Source: Eupeodes corollae
Lineage: Eukaryota; Arthropoda; Insecta; Diptera; Syrphidae
Direction of reading: 5' to 3'
NCBI RefSeq assembly: GCF_945859685.1
Contig: NC_079147.1
Span: 168,871,174-168,935,173, forward strand
DNA: 64,000 nucleotides
Below are positions 20,606 through 32,104 of this stretch, piece after piece. A program made the translations under genes and the position numbers. Within the stretch, counting starts at the first letter, position 1; each line of letters starts with the position of its first letter. The notes under the pieces are model-generated. The model did not search any database. It saw nothing but the letters and a program-made list of their open reading frames with translations, and was not told where the DNA came from.

Positions 20606-22071
20606 CTCTTATTTTAAATCTCCAAGTTGGTATCTGTGTTGTTTTTATGTTTTTATATAAAGTTTATGTAAAGATTGAAATAACAAGATTACAGCCCAAA
20701 TGCAAACAATATTCTTGGATTCAATTTGAAAGATTTTGTATTTTATGAGTGAAAGATAGATAGATTTCAAGGGTGTGAGATAGGGATGTGCAGATTGATT
20801 TTCTTTTCATCGTATGGAAACAACGAACATAATAAAACCCAGCATTAAAAATCCAATGTAGACAGGCACTAAAAGTCAAAAAAGCCAAAAGAAGGGTGTG
20901 AGGGGAGATTTTGTTCTTCCATGTCAGCCCGTCTTGCCTACAAGCTCCCAGTTCCTGGCAACTCGTTTTCCTGTGTGAAATGGGACAAATCAAAGCAATA
21001 CATTCAGCGCCACAATAAAACTTTCTCTTCTCAAAATAAACTTACATTTCGATAACTGACGCGAAGCGAATCAGGGCAAATCATTCACAATGATAACGAA
21101 AATGACAAATAAACAATGCCGCATCGGCGAATCTGCCACTTTCGCTTTGGTTTGGGAGTGCCTTTAAACCCGACCAATGACGAAAGTTGTGTTTTTGCAT
21201 CAAACCTTGGTTTTGGGCGAGTCCTAACACGCATCACACGTCAACAGTCTAATCGTAGATTAATATTTCAAACCAATTTATTTTTATTCTAGCGAAAACA
21301 AAAAACAAGAAAAATACTAACGCATCCCCAAATAATAAAATCATGCCACCTTTAAGTAAAAAATATTCCTGGAACTGGAAGAAGTGTCATTCTATTCCAA
21401 GCATTCCAAAACTTTATCTGAACTATTTATATGCACTATTTTTACTGCCTTATTTATCCACACTATTTTTTTGTTGTTGTTTAGTGTGTATTTAATTTAC
21501 CAATAAAATCGCCTATAATAGCACAGCAAAATGCACATAGGACTCTAAAAAAATTTAGATAATCTATTCAATATACAAAAATTGTACCTACCTACATACC
21601 TCCCTAAATTATGTTCATAAATGCCTCGAAATTGAATTTCCCTAGCTAAATATGTAGGTATACCCCTACATTCTGTTTCTCTTCAAAAAATGAAAAACAA
21701 AAATCTATTGCCTATGCACATCCACACAACTATGTATAATAATCAAAAATGACAACATTGTAGGTATTGAGAAAATAAATTTGAATTATTTTAGATTTCG
21801 TAAATTTGAAAATTTGGAATCAAATCCTACAAAAACAAAACCTACATAGTTCAATACATATGAACATGGCAACACACAAAAAAAAACGTAAATAAATATA
21901 TAATTTTTTGTTTCCCTTACTCCCTTGATTTCTTACGAGAGTGAAAATAATACAACCAACTCTTTTCCTCAACTTTGTTTTCGCTTTAACTTCTGTAATC
22001 TCCAAATTACAAATTTTCAGTACCTCCAGCGCCGCCTGTCAACCATCAATGAACTAAAAATTTATGTTCCA
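20606..22071. other. No gene recognised
   Basis: AT-rich, with short ORFs of no recognisable family. 20990-21240 is somewhat richer in GC but shows no domain. Confidence 0.35.
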
Positions 22072-22074
22072 TAA

Positions 22075-22355
22075 AGTAGTATTCACATGAACGGGACCAA
22101 CGAACGACGAATGAATTACAAAATGTGAATTTGTATACGTTTGAAGGCATTATTTCCACACAAATTTTTAACAAAACGAAAGCAATATAGTTTCTATTTG
22201 ATTTATGAAACATGAATAAAATAATCGTGCGTACTTAACCTAAAATAATCATTCTTCTTCATTCATTCGCGACGAATTAAAAACTCTCATGTGAAAGAAA
22301 TGTCAAAATCGACGAATATTCGTTTATCGTTGGTCGTGCTCATGTGAATAATGCT
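22075..22355. mobile_element. MITE, GACCAACGAA-type TIR, copy 2
   Basis: The ends match copy 1 at 4392-4820 and it has the same TAA duplication (22072-22074, 22356-22358). It is shorter internally. It lies ~300 bp upstream of the SIL1 start codon. Confidence 0.8.
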
Positions 22356-22663
22356 TAAGAGTACTATAGTTTTTATATACAAAGTTAGTAGGTCAGTGCC
22401 CATAATATTTTTCTTTTTATTTTCTTGTAGTAGATTTTTCGTTGAAAGAGTTTGACATTACTGTACTATACGCAAGAACTTCGAACTTTATTATGTCGAA
22501 GGGGAAGCTGTTTACAAATATTCGCACTGTCAAAATAGCCGATGAATGGAAAATAATACACGTAATAAGCAAACAAATAACCACGGCACTTGTTATAAAA
22601 ATTCATAATTCTTCCTTATTATACCATAAAATAATAATTGATCAGTTTTTGTTGTGTACAAAA

Positions 22664-24017
22664 ATGAAATTGCTTATAACTGCAACCATCTTTTGCACCC
22701 TAACAAGTGTATGTTATTCAGAAAATGAAACATTTATACCGACAAAAGAATGGCAAGAAATCAAGCCAGGTACAAATTGAACTACAATAATTTATCTCTA
22801 TATAAACGTGTTTATTTTTCCAAGGTCAAGGAATACCGGCAGGATTACACGTCCGTATGAATCTTGAAACTGGAAAAAAAGAAGCCAAACTATTAGAAGA
22901 AAACGACGTAAAATCGTCACGAACATCGAGTTTGTCCGTGGCACAAGGGGATACTTTTGATGAAGAATCTTATGCAGCGAATAAGAAAAAGGTTAAATTC
23001 AACCATAAGCTCTCAGAAGCACTAAAAAATCTGCCCGAGGAAGCCCTAGGAATTGAATTCAATGCAGAAAAGTTTGAAAAAATCAAAAAGGACTACAAAA
23101 GCTATGATGAGCTCAAACGGTCTCTGAAAGATTTGAACATGAATTTCAAGTCAGATGCAGAAATAATAAGTGAATTAATTAGAGATTTCCAAAACGTAAC
23201 AAAGGACGAAACAAGATTTCGGGATGTGGTAAGAATCTTGGACAATTTCAATTATCTCGTTCACCAGATCGACAATGCCATTTGGTTCATTGAAGAGAAT
23301 GGGTTGGATCTTGTGTTGTTGCCAAATATTGTAAACAATACCAACACTGCATTGAGAGTACAATCAATGAGAGTTTTAGGAGCTTTAACACAAAATAATC
23401 CCAAAGCGCAAATAAGCGTTTATGAAAAAAACTTCGGCAGTTACCTTAGTCACATACTCATTTCATCGGCTAGCACGGATGAACTCTCAACAGCGCTGTA
23501 TGCATTTGGAAGTCTTCTTAGAAAGTTCCCACATGCTCAAAAAAATATTCTCTCTCGATCAGGTGTAAAGTCCTTAATCACAGTTCTCAGCAAGGATTGT
23601 GAAATGAAGATCAAAGCAAAGGCACTCACACTTATTTCAGATTTGATTGTTGAGAAAGATTTGGCAGTGGCCAATGCAGCTACCCAAGACGCATCTCAGT
23701 ACTATGAGTTGAAGTTCGAAGAATGGCTGCCTGCCCATGAGTTTTGTCAGACTGTAGATGGAGCTTTGTCGCAGAAATTGTACGACCTCATTGAACAACC
23801 AGATATAACAGAGTATTTTGTCCAAGCTCTTGAAATCACCGCACACATATGTCAACGAGTTTGGTCTCAAAGTGCCCAGTTAAGGCACACTCTGCTCACA
23901 ATCAAAAACCGCTTTATTCATACAAATGAAGAATACCGCTTGGAAGTCGCTAAATTAATAGAAGCTCTTACACGGTCACTGTTTAGATCAACAGTTGATA
24001 TTAAGGATGAACTTTAA
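22664..24017 (+). CDS. Sil1: SIL1, ER nucleotide exchange factor for BiP
   Basis: There are two exons, 22664-22769 and 22825-24017, with a 55 nt intron (CCAG|GTACAA, TTCCAAG|GT). The protein is 432 residues. The signal peptide is MKLLITATIFCTLTSVCYSE. The SIL1 hallmark TKEWQEIKPGQGIPAGLHVR spans the splice and is followed by MNLETGKKEAKL. The rest is an all-helical armadillo-like fold (for example LRVQSMRVLGALTQNNPKAQ) that binds the ATPase domain of BiP and releases ADP. The last four residues are KDEL, the ER retrieval signal. An in-frame ATG at 22493 would add 57 residues ahead of the signal peptide; I reject it because it would bury that peptide. AATAAA follows shortly after the stop. The gene is intact and in contrast to its repeat-filled surroundings. 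Confidence 0.96.
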
Positions 24018-24659
24018 AAAGTTTGCTAATGAAGTATAAATAAATGTTTGTTTTATGAGTCCGGCATAGCCCCTCAAGATTAATAGTTGTTAAATAAATG
24101 TTTGTATCAAATGAATGTTCTCGACAATTGAATGAATAATGTATATTTTAATTCTTAAATTTGGAAAAGCCAATCATTTTAAAGTTGTTTGTAATCTATA
24201 ATGAAGACACTACAATTAAAACCAAGATTTCGCAGAAAGTTAATTCTCAATTTGAAAGAATTTCAAAACATAATATAAGGTTAAAGTTCAAATATTAAAT
24301 TTTAAAAACCTCATTCTCTTTCGTTCGAAAGTTATTCGAATTCGTACGATACGTATTTTCACTTTCTAACGATTCGAAAGTTCATTTTGATTCGAAACTT
24401 AAGCAAACTTTGACATTCTAATCATTCGAAACAAACGTCATTTATTAAGCGTTCACATTTTGAAGAGAGAAATTAAAAGACAGGCAATTTGCACCTGTCC
24501 AATCCTGGCGCTAAATATATCTAAAGTACAATGCATTTGTGAGCTCAATAACCCTTATCTGTTATTTAGTAAAATCCGGTGCATAACAAAAGACCATTAC
24601 ATAACGATGGAAAACTAGGGCTGCTTACTTATATCCTGGCTTAAATAGCTAGGCCTGTC
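24018..24659. other. SIL1 3' flank
   Basis: 3' UTR and AT-rich intergenic DNA. 24320-24430 is locally rich in TTCGAA-type palindromic hexamers. Confidence 0.35.
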
Positions 24660-25070
24660 AAATTTTAATTAGGCAATTGGAAGGTTCAGACGGTATAAAA
24701 TACTTGAATATGACTAGTATCTGATTGACCATTCCAATTAAGACAAGATTATTGGAGAGAAATTAATCAACAAAAATGTTCCTTACTAAAAATTTTACTT
24801 ATTTCAAAATGTCAGCCGATAACGAGCAGGTTCAGGCAACAAAGCTGACTTCATTTGCATTTTTTAAACGTAGATTTTGGCTAAGTTTTTCAAGTGTCAC
24901 ACATTTAATACTTGAAACTGTACTTCACTAACCTCTACCTTCAGTTCATCGTACAAAAACTATCCCTAACTGGAAGCCAATTTTTTGGTAGCTGGCTAAT
25001 CAGTTTTAAAAAATTTGACATATTTTAAAGTCCTTTATGTCTTCTAAACCTGTGCAATGTTTTTTCATTC
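24660..25070. mobile_element. Inverted-repeat MITE
   Basis: The stretch from GGTTCAGACGG (24683) through AGTATCTGATTGACCATTCC is repeated in inverted, diverged form at ~24980-25060 (TAGCTGGCTAATCAG ... CTTCTAAACC). A related, partial copy lies at 47395-47860. No TSD was resolved. Confidence 0.55.
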
Positions 25071-25205
25071 AACTGAAAGCTAAACTTCCTAACTCCGAGC
25101 GTTTTGTGTAAAAGTGTATATTGCCATCTGGGAAAAGGAATAAGGACTTTTCCTTTACAGTACTAAACAAAAGTTGGACTTGAAATATATGTAAGATGTT
25201 TTTCT

Positions 25206-25315
25206 TGTAAATAATGACGTTGTTGGTATAGTTAAGTTAAGTTGCAAGTTTGAACTTAATTGTAAATAATGACGTTGTTGGTATAGTCAAGTTAAGTTGC
25301 AAGTTTGAACTTAAT
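25206..25315. repeat. 55 bp tandem duplication
   Basis: Two adjacent 55 bp units (25206-25260 and 25261-25315) contain AATAATGACGTTGTTGGTAT and differ at one base. This is a recent local duplication. Confidence 0.9.
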
Positions 25316-26030
25316 GACACCTAAAGAATTAACTAGCTGCCTTGGTTTTACTTTCTGGTCAAAGATTGCAGTCGATTGTAAATGAAGTCCCTTATGTTTT
25401 CTGATCCTGCCCATTTTTGACTGCGTGTATGGCGAACATAAACAAAATTTCTCCATAACAAAATACAAAAAATAAGGAACGATTCCCCAAGATTAAGGTC
25501 CTTACAGTGCTATTTTTCTTTTTCTTAGAAGACCGTTTGTTTGGGTTATTTGCATTTAAAAAAAAAGGAATTTTAAACGTTTAAAATCTAATTAAAAAAA
25601 TATAATAGTATAAGCATTGAATAATTACAAATAGAAGTGGACACCGAACATTGCTCAAACGACCATGCGACTTATGAGCACCCAGTGAGTACTATTAGTA
25701 GCTTGAATATCATTTTCATGATATTGGTTTTTGTATATGCTAATTTAAATGCTAGAAAGGTTTTTGTATACAAAGTCAAAAGGGATTAAAAAAGTCCTTT
25801 TGGGATCTTTTTTGAAAAGGACACTAATATCAATGTGTACACGTTGAAAAAAAAAAAACATCTTTGGAAGAAAAATGAATTATCAATCCAGACATATTAT
25901 GTATGTATGTATATGTATTTCATTTGTGTTTATCATATATGTAGATGACTTTTTGTTGTAAGTTTTTGTATTTTATTGAGTGCGGTTTTGTCTACGGGTC
26001 GATTGAAATTTGTAGTTAAAGTAAAAATGT
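25316..26030. other. No gene recognised
   Basis: AT-rich, with short homopolymer runs. No domain or terminal repeat was seen. Confidence 0.35.
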
Positions 26031-26400
26031 TTTTTTTTTTTTTTATAATTAGCAAACACTAAAAGGGTTTTTTATACCTTTAATATGCCAAAGACACAGT
26101 GTGAGCATTAGGAAAAGAGGGAAGGGTTGGATAGGAGGTGTCGGTGAACATTGGTTTTAAATTTCTGAACATTGCAATGTCAGGGAAAGATAGAGCGTGG
26201 CAAGGCGTTCCACATTCGCGTAGTACGGCTAAAAGAATCTCTGTACTTCAGGGTAAACTGATGGGCATTCCTAGAAGCGCGGGTATTACGGTTAAATTGT
26301 TTAAGGGGAGGAATGCAACTGGCTATTTCACTAGAGCATAGTCCGTTAAAATAACGGTAAAAAAGGGTGAGGCAAGAAACATTCCTTCGGGCGTTGTCTG
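26031..26400 (-). mobile_element. LINE family B, 5'-truncated copy
   Basis: The minus strand reads RRNVSCLTLFYRYF, CIPPLKQFNRNTRASRNAHQ and RMWNALPRS, colinear with 9738-9352. It has the same 3' UTR, and the poly(A) appears as a T run at 26031-26043. Confidence 0.85.
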
Positions 26401-26406
26401 GCCCGA

Positions 26407-26720
26407 ATGGCGGTATTGGTATTATGGTATTGTGATTATAAGGATTGTTTAAATAAAAAAAGTTCAGGTGTGCCACAGTTTCGACTGCCACAAAACGAAG
26501 GTCTAGCCAAAATTTGGCTAGTAAACTCCGGAAATAGCTATTCCGAAAATCTAATAAACAATGAGCCAATTTTTATTTGTGCAGACCATTTTAATAAAAG
26601 TGAAATATGTTTGAACAGCATAAGATCGCGATTGAATATGGATGCAGTTCCTTATAATTGCAAAACCGTAAATTTGATGGCAATACAACAAAATAAGAAA
26701 GTTTATAATAGGAATGTAAC
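26407..26720 (+). CDS. THAP zinc-finger exon
   Basis: The reading frame carries a complete THAP (C2CH) pattern: C at residue 9, four residues, C at 14, 43 residues, C at 58, two residues, H at 61 (ICADHF). The invariant Trp is at 37 and an (A)VP-type box, DAVPYNC, at 79-85. The frame ends at a strong donor, AAC|GTAAGT, at 26720/26721, so this is an exon and not a complete gene. The true start is unclear. The exon follows a truncated LINE directly, and the ATG at 26407 lies in junction sequence. THAP domains bind DNA and occur in host proteins and in P-element transposases. The ORF at 27512-27670 could be a later part of the same P-like protein, but this is weak. Confidence 0.7.
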
Positions 26721-26744
26721 GTAAGTTAATTTAAATCACAAAAT

Positions 26745-26830
26745 AAATATTTCCATGAATATAAAAAAATTGATGTTTTGTTCTCGATATCTCGTGAATA
26801 ATAAAAGACATTGACTTCAAATTATTTTGG
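26745..26830 (+). repeat. R1.1 internal fragment
   Basis: TTCTCGATATCTCGTGAATA followed by GACTTCAAATTATTTTG matches internal units of the repeat at 1610-1650 and 46200-46245. Confidence 0.5.
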
Positions 26831-26833
26831 GGA

Positions 26834-27244
26834 GAGTACGATAACTTTGGCGCCGAGATATAATAACGGTTTTTGGTAGAGGGGCTTAATACAAGCATTT
26901 TTTACTATGGGAGGGGGGGGGTCTATCTCCCCCCGTTTAGGCGGTAGGGGCAATTTAAAAAAACATGTACTTTAAATGGAAAAAAAATAATTAAAAAATA
27001 ACGGTAATACTTACAATTAAGTATTATACCTTTTTTTAAAGCCAACACTTGTTTCTAGTAGCTTGTTTTTAAATCAAGTCAAAACTATGCATAGTTTGCG
27101 AAAAACACTGTTTTAAACTCAAAATTTGGTCAAAAAAAAAGTTAAAAATATGGTTTAGAGTGTAATATTTCGAAACTTTTAGATTATATTAAGCCCCTCT
27201 ACCAAAAACCGTTATTATATCTCGGCGCCAAAGTTATCGTACTC
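26834..27244. mobile_element. MITE with a perfect 58 bp TIR
   Basis: GAGTACGATAACTTTGGCGC starts an inverted repeat spanning 26834-26891 and 27187-27244. By eye it is identical at all 58 positions. The interior includes a G-run (26910-26920) and no ORF. No obvious TSD was found. The perfect arms suggest recent activity or conversion. A related end is found at 56220-56480. Confidence 0.85.
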
Positions 27245-27511
27245 GTGCCATTATTTTCATTTATTGTTAAAAAAATTTACAAAAAGCGGTGCAGCAGGTA
27301 TGAGATACCGTTATTAATCGGTATATATTTTGTTTCTCCTAATGATGTAGTAGATCGTATACTTATTTTCGCTCAAATAAAATTTGAATACAAATCATAG
27401 AAGCCACAATCAAAAATGGTTAAAATGATTTGGTATGTTATTTGCTTTCAATTAAAAGGGGTGAAACGAATGAAATTTATTCAGAAAAAAATACTTGTGT
27501 AAATTATAAGA

Positions 27512-27697
27512 ATGAAGGTTCCCACCACCGAATTTGTAAATTATGTTAAATGTATTGTGCAATGTTTTGAGGAAAACTTTGATTCATTGTGTTTCCAAAA
27601 AAATCTTTTACAGTCCTTATGTAATATATTCAAAACCAAAGAAAATTACCTCTGTATAAAGCGAGGTATAATAAGAAGACAACTTCTTTACCACTGA
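27512..27697 (+). pseudogene. Possible P/THAP-transposase C-terminal fragment
   Basis: This ~60-codon frame reads VPTTEFVNYVKCIVQCFEEN then FDSLCFQKNLLQSL. It resembles the helical C-terminal segment of P-type THAP transposases and sits 0.8 kb beyond the THAP exon. The similarity is a pattern impression only. Confidence 0.3.
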
Positions 27698-28770
27698 CAT
27701 GTGACTACAAAAACTGCTTAAAGTCAAAACTACTTCCATGCAACCGTCACCCTAAAGCAAAACAATATCACAAAAAAATACGTAAAAACAAAAACAAAAT
27801 AGAAAATTAATTCTTAAAGCTATGTAGGTATGTAAGTACCTACCACAAAATGTATATAAACAAATTTAACAATGCAAGATTAAATTGTATGTTATTCGTG
27901 TACGCACAGTGCACTGGTAAATGGTAACATGATCCAAAATGGCTTTAAGAATCCTTTTTTACTCTACTTTGATTATATCTTTTTTTCTTCACTCCAAAGT
28001 TTTTTGCTATAAAGCAAAGAAATCTGCCAAAAATACTACTAAAATGGTTGAAAAATCTAATAGGTACGGCCCCCACTTCTGTTATATATATATACATATA
28101 TACCTCCATATATATGTATGTTCCTACTAACCTCCATTTGTGCAATTACCTACCTAACATTAGCCTAAACAATATACCTACCTACCTAGCTTATATATGT
28201 ACATTGTAGAAAGTATGATTCGTCCACTATCCCTATTTTCAGAAAAAAAAAGAAATTTAAAAATAAACCCATCCCAACCCATATCAAACTAACAACGAAA
28301 TTGAAGAAATACTCACAAAACATCATCATTTTCGTTTTATGAATGAGAACGAAATTTAAAAAAGGAAAACAAACCTTCAAAATACATTTTCTGCAGCGGA
28401 CGTGATTTGGCCTTGAATGCCACACACATGTATACCTACACAGTTGTTATTGTTGTTTTTTATTCTCTTTCTCGACAACAAATTGTGAGTAAATTTCCCA
28501 TAAGAACCAAATCTGTTAAATTGGGTGTTGTATTTGATAGACTGAGATACAATAACTCGCCGGCGATACTAGCGACTTATGAGCATTTGAGAAATAAGTG
28601 TCGCCATCTAGAGCAGGATTTGCCCGGTGTCCCTTCTATTTGTAATTATTCAATGGTATAAGATTTCAGTAAAATAACGGACATCAGCTCTTTAAAAATT
28701 GAGCAAAACATGGAGTTTGAAATTTGTATTATCATTGATTTTTTCGAGGTCTGCAGCGATTTTCAGCCAC
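27698..28770. other. No gene recognised
   Basis: AT-rich, with TATATA/TACATA runs (28080-28120) and short ORFs on both strands that match no family I know. Confidence 0.35.
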
Positions 28771-30890
28771 ATTAGATTAGATTAGATTGGTTTTATTATT
28801 TTTTCAATGAATAAATTCATAATTTACAAAAACAAAAAAAGCATGGCATTTTGCCGTCTGCCTAGTTGACAAAACATGAAAATTTCACATAATATGAAAA
28901 TTTGATTGAGCAATAATTCGTATGTATTTTTGCAATATATATTTATAAAAAAAAAAGATTAGTTTATCTTATAAGCTTTCATTTATGATTTTGTTTCTAT
29001 AGAGAAGGCTAGCCTGCAGTATTTGTATAATTTTTGTATATCCATATTGTTAAGCAGTTGTATAATTTGGCTTTGTGTCAACATGTCACTTCCGAATACA
29101 TCCCTTCTGATTTCTCTTAAAATCGGACATTAATCCATAAAGTGAAAATTATCTTCTCTTTCATCTAAGTTGCACAAAGAGCACACAATGGGTAAATCAT
29201 CTCTATGAGGAATGTAGTTCAGTGGCATAAGTTCGCTCCGCAGTTTTACCATCATTGAAATCTCGGCTGTACTATTATCATCCCGTAAATAATTTTTCTC
29301 CTCCAGGTTATGATTCAATTGGCTATATAGTTGTCTGTAGATAGATCCTGTTGCATCATTTAAATATTTATCACGATGTTTTAAGTCCACTGCAGCAATG
29401 AGTTGATAAAGCGAAGTTTCTAATTCTTCACTGCACAGGTTTAAGACTATCCCACAATCTGAAGCAAGTTCCAACCAATCAGCGCACCAACTTGTCTTTG
29501 TCCTTATGACTTTAAGAGCTACTATTTTAGGTAGTCGATTATCATCCATCTTCAAGACTTTCGTGACATAATCCACTTGCATTTTTTATCTTCGAATAAA
29601 CAACGGCGAGATTCCTGTTTCTAACATGATAACGTAGTTAGGTGTGCTACGCGGAAGCTGGAAGATTCTTTAGCAGTAGTATCGTAGAAGTTTTTCCACC
29701 GTATCGTACTGCCTTGTACCCCATGTCTGAGCTGCGTAGAAAAGGATTGACGCTGATATCGCTTCAAATAATTTGAGTTTACTGCTGTGTGCTATACTTT
29801 TGTTATGAAAGCATTTATTCCATGTAGCACTGATTGCGCATTTTGCCTTCATTAATTTTTCCTTCAGATGTTTTTCCATACTCAGATTTTGCGTGAAAAT
29901 AACTCCTAGATATTTGAATGCCGTTACAACCTCTATATTTTCTCCATTATAATGCTATTTTTCGTTCGCGCATTTGCGGCCTCTTCCACTTTTGAATATT
30001 AAAATCTTGGATTTGTCAAGGTTAACTATCAGATTCCAAACTCGACAGTATTCGAATAATCGGTTAATCATCAACTGCAATGATTCAGAAGAGGCTGCCA
30101 ACGGAACAATATCGTCTGCAAACATCAATAGTTTTATTATCATCCCCGCGTACTCTACTCCACATGGCTGAATGTCAACCACATCATCAATGAACATGGC
30201 GAACATGCTTGGGCTCAATCTACAACCTTGCCTGACTCCCGATTTTGTTTTGAATTCTTCCGAAAGCGCTTCACCATTCCATACTTTACTTGTTGTGTCG
30301 TCGTAGAGATTCTGTATGACTCTTCCAAACTTCCATGACATACCTTTACTATATAGCTTATAAAATAGAGAATTTCTATCGATCATATCGAAAGCAGCTC
30401 TAAAATCCACGAAGAAGGCATATAGCTTCTTTTTCTTGCGAAGGAATGTTTCAGCCATACATCTAAGGGTAAAAATATGATCGATCGTTGAATATCCACT
30501 TCTAAATCCTGCCTGGTACTCCTTCAGTAGTTTGTCGCTATCAATCCATTCGTTGAATCGTTTGTGTAGTTTTAGTGTAAATATCTTGTATGAAGCATTT
30601 AGGAACGATATACCTCTGTAATTAGCTGGTTCGGCCATGTTTCCTTTCTTGTGAATCATCGATTCCTTGAATTCATGTGGTATAGTCCTGGTTTCCATGA
30701 TATGGTTAAATATAAAAGTTAGCCTTGTGAGTAGTTCTGGTGTCCCATACTTATAAAATTCAGCTGATATGCCATTCGAACCTGCAGCTTTTCCATCTTT
30801 AAGCTTCGTTAAGGCTGATATTACTTCTTGGTAACTAATTGTAGCATCAAGAACACCACGTTCATAGGCTGGATTTTCAGCCACATGAAT
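28771..30890 (-). mobile_element. LINE family D, RT to C-terminus
   Basis: Minus-strand 30884-29955 is a continuous 309-codon RT. It contains LKDGKAAGSNGISAEFYK, EYQAGFRSGYSTIDHIFTLR, FFVDFRAAFD, GVRQGCRLSPSMF and MFADDIV (FADD at 30122-30111). 29879-29670 and 29582-29130 continue with the thumb and a C-terminal CSLC...H zinc-knuckle-like end. The 3' terminus carries a short ATTAG-type tandem repeat (28770-28790) in place of a plain poly(A). The copy is 5'-truncated before the RT. One or two frameshifts (29600-29670 and 29880-29955) break it. The clade is not assigned. Confidence 0.88.
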
Positions 30891-32104
30891 TTTATTAAAC
30901 AGCAGAAATGAACAAAGAGTTTAAATTTAGTTTGGAGTTTAGCTATTAAAATTTCTTATGTATATAGTAAAATTACTACTATATGTCCGTTGAAAGTTGT
31001 AGTGTGAAATAAATATTTTTCTTAGTACCTAAAATGTTTATATTAGACAAATATCTCGATACTTTCATAATAAGGAAAAAGAAGGCCCTCAGCTAAAGAA
31101 GGAATTAACGCTATACAAAAAGAAAGAAGGTTGTGCTCGGGGTGGTTTAAGTCACTGACCAGTAACACTAGAAAAGCACCAAGAAGCACTCAGGAGTCTG
31201 TGGTTAAATTGCTGCTATGAATATTCTAATGGAAATGAAAACATTGAGTATTACGGGAAAGCTCGGTATTGGCAACGAAGTATGAAAATGGTGAACAATA
31301 TTTGTTATCGAGTATAAAGATATAAAAAGTCAGTTAAGTATCGACTGATAGGAATGTAACTTCGAAACAAATTGACCACTCTACGATCAGTCAGCGGCGG
31401 CTTAGGAGCAGTCAGCAGACAAAGGAATGGATTGGGACCAACATATTATGACTATGGCAAAATTCCTCTTTAAAGCTTCCTGTGTTGATCGAACCGTGTT
31501 TTGAATATTTATGACTACTTTACCTTTTGTTAGTCAAGTCGCTCAAGGTGCTGTGTTCTCTACTCTGTACATTTATGTGCTGAGTAGTGTGAAATGTAAT
31601 GTGATGTAATGATGAAAAGACATTTGACCCTCAATAGATAATTTATTTGGCTTGCTTTGAGCAGAGACGAAATGCTATTATCAAGGCTACATACCATGAA
31701 TGCAGATGTGACTTTTTTCATAAAAGAATTTTGTCAGATTAATTTGAAATTCAAAGTATTTTTATCAAATTTTTTGATGATAAGTGGTGTGCTGCAAGTA
31801 ACTTAGTCGATTGGAAATGGAGGCATTTAATAGACTGCAATCTCAACTCAAACATCTGGACTAAGCGGGACGATTTATGCTTACTCTGTCATAGGATCGT
31901 GAATCTCCATCAAGATCAACTCAACAAAAACTAAAAGGGGATCACGAGAACTGATCAGAAAACCATAGAATCTATTAAACAAAGACGAAAGTTGTAGTGG
32001 AAAAAGCGATGACGCATGGGTGCAATGTGGCCTAGGCGATACTGTGGAAACACATTAGGGCAGGTAAGTGAGAAGGTCTATATAAAATCTATAATATCGC
32101 GTAA
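30891..32104. other. No gene recognised
   Basis: Short, stop-rich frames. No RT or transposase motif could be read on either strand. Confidence 0.35.

Noticed and set aside
22493..22663. In-frame N-terminal extension of SIL1
   Set aside because: It would place 57 residues before the signal peptide, and SIL1 must enter the ER. The region looks like 5' UTR.
27939..28130. Signal-peptide-like ORF (MALRILFYSTLIISFFLHSK)
   Set aside because: It runs into TATATA microsatellite-like sequence with no conserved continuation or clear donor. Chance hydrophobicity is likely.
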